Positions 33,735 to 36,225 of a stretch of 36,225 nt of DNA are shown piece by piece (within the stretch, counting starts at the first letter, position 1; every line of letters begins with the position of its first letter). The notes under the pieces were generated by a model. That model did not search any database, was not told the DNA's origin, and worked only from the letters and a program-made list of their open reading frames with translations. Source of the stretch: an uncultured Verrucomicrobiota bacterium (GTDB lineage: Bacteria > Verrucomicrobiota > Verrucomicrobiia > Limisphaerales > UBA8199); NCBI GenBank assembly GCA_903873945.1, contig CAIQQM010000223.1:1-36225 (forward strand), read 5' to 3'. A program made the translations under genes and the position numbers.

Positions 33735-35048
33735 ATGAAAACGCTTCAAGCAAATGGAGCGCAACAAGCTCCAAACCACAGAATCGGCAGCATCTACCTC
33801 TTGTCCTTCGGATGCCTGCTTCTCACGGCCTGCCTGGCTACGGCTCAAAGCAAGCCGGACTATTCCACCCCGCTGGCTGCGGCAAAAACCTATTACATGG
33901 CCATGAAGAATGGGGATGAAAAGACATTGAACAGTGTCTGTATTGGAACCGGCTACCGAAAGCGGTTCACCGTCATGGTCATGCGCTCGTGCGTTGCCTA
34001 TGACAAACTCGATCAGGCTGCCGCCGCCAAATTTGGTCGCCAGCAGACCGACAAAGCCTTAGATGAAATCAAACGAAGTCTTGCTTGGCCGGCCATAGCG
34101 CTGGCAGCGCTCACCAATTGCCAGGTGAAGATTGAGGGAACCAACGCTACGATCATTTTCAAACCGAACGAAGCAGAGGAGGCTCCAGAGTTGGCGAAAC
34201 TACAACAGGCAAGCGGTGAATGGAAAATCCTCCTTGGCGCTGATCTGGACAAATCGGATTTTAGCGCAGCCGCGTTCGAGGCCACAGCCAAGAGCATGGA
34301 CCAGTGCGCCACCGATGTTCCGGCGGGCAAATACAAGACCGCCGAGGAAGCCGCACAAGGCATGATGACCGCCATGATGGAGCAATACGGACAGAGTCCC
34401 GAGCGGCAAGTCATGCAAGGCAAGCTGGAGCGCGCCAGCGTGGAGCCCGCCCGGCTCGCCGCCGGCCAGAGCATGACGATGACCTACCAACCTTATCATA
34501 CAATTATTGGCGGCGTCCTGGGAGACGCCGAGCAGGTTACCCTGCATTACGGCTTCAACGGCTGGAGCCGCGTTGTGGACCAGCCCATGACCAGCCAGGG
34601 CGAGGAAAAATGGAAGGCGAAGCTGAACCTGCCGGCCGACGCACACGAGTTGGACTTCTGTTTCACGGATGGGACCCGCTGGGATAACAACGGCGGGCAG
34701 GACTGGCGTCTGGTCGTCCATCAGGATGCGTCCAAAGGCGGCACAACCTCAACCATGATCGGCGCCGCCGAAGCCGCCAAGCACTACAACGAAAGCCTCA
34801 TCGTCACCGGGCAGGTGGCCCAGGTTAGTTTCAAGCCCACCCTGGTGTATGTGGACCTGGACAAGCCCCGTCCTGATTCTCCCTTTACGGCGGTAATTTT
34901 CTCAGCGGCCACAAATGGATTTGGCGACTTGTCCCGATTGATGGGCAAGGACGTGGAGATCCGGGGCACAATCAAGGAATACGGCGGCAGACCGGAAATC
35001 GTCCTGGACGAGACAAATCAATTGAGGGCGGTTGGGAGAGCGGAATAG
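33735..35048 (+). CDS. Secreted three-part protein with CBM25/53-like and OB-like modules
   Basis: The 437-residue protein has a signal peptide or lipoprotein-like leader (LSFGCLLLTACLATAQ; LTAC may be a lipobox). About 40-180 resembles a DUF4878/NTF2-type domain (TPLAAAKTYYMAMKNGDEKT). About 245-330 matches a starch-binding-like CBM25/53 pattern (VTLHYGFNGWSRVVDQPM, then WKAKLNLPADAHELDFCFTD and WDNNGGQDWRLVV). The end (about 350-437) looks like an OB fold: SLIVTGQVAQVSFKPTLVYV and MGKDVEIRGTIKEYGGRPEI. The combination is one I do not recognise. It may bind a glycan at the cell surface; the OB-like end need not bind nucleic acid. It is flanked on both sides by copies of the same repeats. Confidence 0.78.
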   Translation: MKTLQANGAQQAPNHRIGSIYLLSFGCLLLTACLATAQSKPDYSTPLAAAKTYYMAMKNGDEKTLNSVCIGTGYRKRFTVMVMRSCVAYDKLDQAAAAKFGRQQTDKALDEIKRSLAWPAIALAALTNCQVKIEGTNATIIFKPNEAEEAPELAKLQQASGEWKILLGADLDKSDFSAAAFEATAKSMDQCATDVPAGKYKTAEEAAQGMMTAMMEQYGQSPERQVMQGKLERASVEPARLAAGQSMTMTYQPYHTIIGGVLGDAEQVTLHYGFNGWSRVVDQPMTSQGEEKWKAKLNLPADAHELDFCFTDGTRWDNNGGQDWRLVVHQDASKGGTTSTMIGAAEAAKHYNESLIVTGQVAQVSFKPTLVYVDLDKPRPDSPFTAVIFSAATNGFGDLSRLMGKDVEIRGTIKEYGGRPEIVLDETNQLRAVGRAE

Positions 35049-35120
35049 AAATAGGCCGGCCTCACTAAACGACACCGACCCCGATTTCGGGTCTCGCCCG
35101 GAATCCCCGGAAGGTCGCCC

Positions 35121-35192
35121 CATCCCCGCTGTAGCGGCGGGCATCCTGCCTGCCGTAGCCGGCGGCATCCCTGCCGCCCGGCCTTCAGTCCA
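35121..35192 (+). repeat. 72-bp GC-rich repeat, copy 2
   Basis: Second copy of 33586-33657, same orientation, C at both variable positions. The interval 35049-35478 holds this and the shorter dispersed repeats, with no gene. Confidence 0.85.
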
Positions 35193-35253
35193 TTTCTCAT
35201 CAGGATCCCGCCTCTTCGCGTCTCTTTTCGTTCTCTGCGAGATGTTCTCCTTC

Positions 35254-35362
35254 CGTGAAATCTGTGCAATCTGTGGCCAAGGTTCCGCGCCCTCTCCTCG
35301 CCCCATCCTGTGAAAAAATCAGTGTTTAATCCGTGTTCAATCAGTGGCTAAACTTCCGTTCC
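35254..35362 (+). repeat. Dispersed repeats, copies D and E
   Basis: 35254-35286 (CGTGAAATCTGTGCAATCTG then TGGCCAAGGTTCC) matches 33537-33575; 35309-35362 (TGTGAAAAAATCAGTGTTTA then ATCCGTGTTCAATCAGTGGC and TAAACTTCCGTTCC) matches 33492-33528 with an internal duplication of the GTGTTTAATC unit. Confidence 0.7.
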
Positions 35363-35478
35363 TCGTTTATGCCATCAGTGGCTGTTTATTAACGCCGCTG
35401 CGTCTCTTGGCAGGTCCGGCTTGGCCCGGCTGGCTGTGACGCATGGCACCTGCTTCGACTCCATGCTACATTCACGGC

Positions 35479-36090
35479 ATGAACAAATGCATTGAATCCA
35501 TGATGCAGGAACATGAATTGATTGTTGGCGTGCTGGCTGCACTGCAGGCGATGGCTGAAAAGTTGGCTGCTGGAGGTTTGGTTGCCCGTCAGGATGTGGC
35601 CGACTTTGGCCGGTTCTTCCGCGATTTCGCCGACAAATGCCATCACGGCAAGGAAGAGGACCGGCTCTTTGTCAAAATGGTCGAGGCCGGTTTTCCCCGG
35701 GATGGTGGTCCGATAGCAGTAATGCTGTCTGAGCATGACGCCGGCCGCCAGGAGGTGCGCAGTTTGCTCGAAATAGGCGTCGGTACCGGCCCGCTCAATG
35801 AGGCGGAGAGAGTCAAAGCCATCGATTCTGCCCGCCAATTCGTGCCCTTGCTCTATGCGCACATCCAGAAGGAGAACAACGTCCTTTATCCCATGGCCCA
35901 AAACGCGATTGCGCCCGGGGAGTTCGATCTGCTGGACCGGTCATGTGAAGCATTCGACAAGGAAATTCGCGCGCAGATCGATGTTGCCGGCCTCAAAGAA
36001 CTTGCGACCAGCTTAATGCGCCAATACCCCGCCGATCCGGCTCATTTGGCGGTGTATGGGGGCTGCGGGGCCTGCCCGCCAGCTGCCTAG
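35479..36090 (+). CDS. Hemerythrin-like (HHE) protein
   Basis: This ~203-residue helical protein has repeated His/Glu positions for a di-iron site: MMQEHELIVGVLAAL, KCHHGKEEDRLFVKM, MLSEHDAGRQEV and AHIQKENNVLYPMA. Such proteins bind oxygen or act in iron/redox sensing. The start at 35479 (MNKCIESMMQEHE) is chosen over an ATG at 35443 because the added residues are not conserved in style. The C-terminal YGGCGACPPAA adds a CxxC. The TAG stop at 36088-36090 lies exactly at the left edge of an insertion sequence, so the natural end could have been changed. Confidence 0.87.
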   Translation: MNKCIESMMQEHELIVGVLAALQAMAEKLAAGGLVARQDVADFGRFFRDFADKCHHGKEEDRLFVKMVEAGFPRDGGPIAVMLSEHDAGRQEVRSLLEIGVGTGPLNEAERVKAIDSARQFVPLLYAHIQKENNVLYPMAQNAIAPGEFDLLDRSCEAFDKEIRAQIDVAGLKELATSLMRQYPADPAHLAVYGGCGACPPAA

Positions 36091-36225
36091 AGCCTGTCAT
36101 GCACTTTGATTGAGATAAGGCTGTACAAGGCAAGCACTTTCGTACATTACACTGGGGATGACGAAAGCACGAAAGAGTTATCCCAGTGATGTCAGCGAGG
36201 AAGAGTGGGCATTTTGCGCGCCGTA
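36090..36225 (+). mobile_element. Left end of an IS5-family insertion sequence (cut by window edge)
   Basis: GAGCCTGTCATGCACTTTG at 36090 has the look of an IS5-family terminal inverted repeat, placed right after CTAG/TA, a plausible target duplication. The transposase reading frame starts 68 nt inside. The right end is outside the window, so neither inverted repeat nor duplication can be confirmed. Confidence 0.65.
36158..36225 (+). CDS. IS5-family transposase, N-terminal fragment (3' end outside window)
   Basis: ATG 36158 opens a frame that reads MTKARKSYPSDVSEEEWAFC then APY to the edge. The YPSDVSxEEWAFxAPY segment is typical of the DUF4096 (PF13340) N-terminal domain of IS5-family transposases, which move the element by a DDE mechanism; the catalytic part lies beyond the window. 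TGGGG precedes the ATG as a weak ribosome site. Confidence 0.75.
   Translation, partial: MTKARKSYPSDVSEEEWAFCAP

Noticed and set aside
32186..35362. CRISPR-like array
   Set aside because: The repeats differ in length and order, have no regular spacers and no cas genes are near.
1..36225. tRNA or rRNA genes
   Set aside because: No cloverleaf with a GGTTCGAATCC-type arm or rRNA-like conserved segment was recognised by eye; a tRNAscan-SE run would settle it.

Overview
The window looks like chromosomal DNA of a verrucomicrobial bacterium, most likely of the Pedosphaera/Limisphaerales type. The evidence is a prepilin-like secreted protein ending in an H-X9-DG motif, a LamG-like secreted protein with the 'W..V...FYRV' C-terminus common in that phylum, a C4 zinc-ribbon protein of the CdsZ/FlgZ type, Met-rich FmdB, and dispersed 72-bp 'GTAGCGGCGGG' repeats. 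The phylum is an inference from protein style; no rRNA or tRNA gene was seen.

Layout. (1) 1-2921, plus strand: the 3' part of aspS, then an NtrB-like histidine kinase and an NtrC-like sigma-54 activator. (2) 3163-3508: a small 58-aa protein gene with a possible sigma-54 promoter and a good intrinsic terminator. (3) 3696-13817, plus strand: a zinc-ribbon protein, a PTS EIIA-Ntr-like protein, and seven tightly packed genes (hyfB, C, E, F, F', G and a fused hyfH/I) for a membrane complex related to group 4 [NiFe] hydrogenases and complex I. The large subunit has Ser/Ser and Ser/Asn in place of all four Ni-Fe cysteine ligands, so this is a hydrogenase-related (Ehr-type) complex rather than a hydrogenase. 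The fused ferredoxin domain has also lost all four ligands of one of its two clusters. No formate dehydrogenase or hydrogenase maturation gene is nearby.

(4) 13819-25053, minus strand: a long run of genes. At its downstream end, a clear cobalamin riboswitch (15799-15951) precedes a secreted LamG-like protein and a prepilin-like protein, an unexpected target. Upstream of it lie a BKACE (DUF849) enzyme, a NeuD-like acyltransferase, a DegT aminotransferase, a glycosyltransferase and a B12-binding radical SAM protein, which together suggest surface-sugar or small-molecule biosynthesis. An NCS2 nucleobase permease, an EamA protein, a small zinc-ribbon membrane protein and deoC follow, suggesting nucleoside/nucleobase salvage. 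(5) 25194-30063, mostly plus: FmdB, an MFS transporter, a frameshifted TPR remnant, a conserved minus-strand protein, a PIG-L deacetylase, rnhB and yraN. (6) 30098-33363, minus: tRNA dihydrouridine synthase, an MnmC-like methyltransferase and a class V aminotransferase. (7) 33492-36225: repeats flank a secreted protein with a starch-binding-like and an OB-like module, then a hemerythrin-like protein, whose stop codon lies at the left edge of an IS5-family element that runs off the window.

The most notable points are the Ni-Fe-less hydrogenase-related complex with its degenerate ferredoxin domain beside a PTS EIIA gene, and the B12 riboswitch placed before a LamG/prepilin pair.
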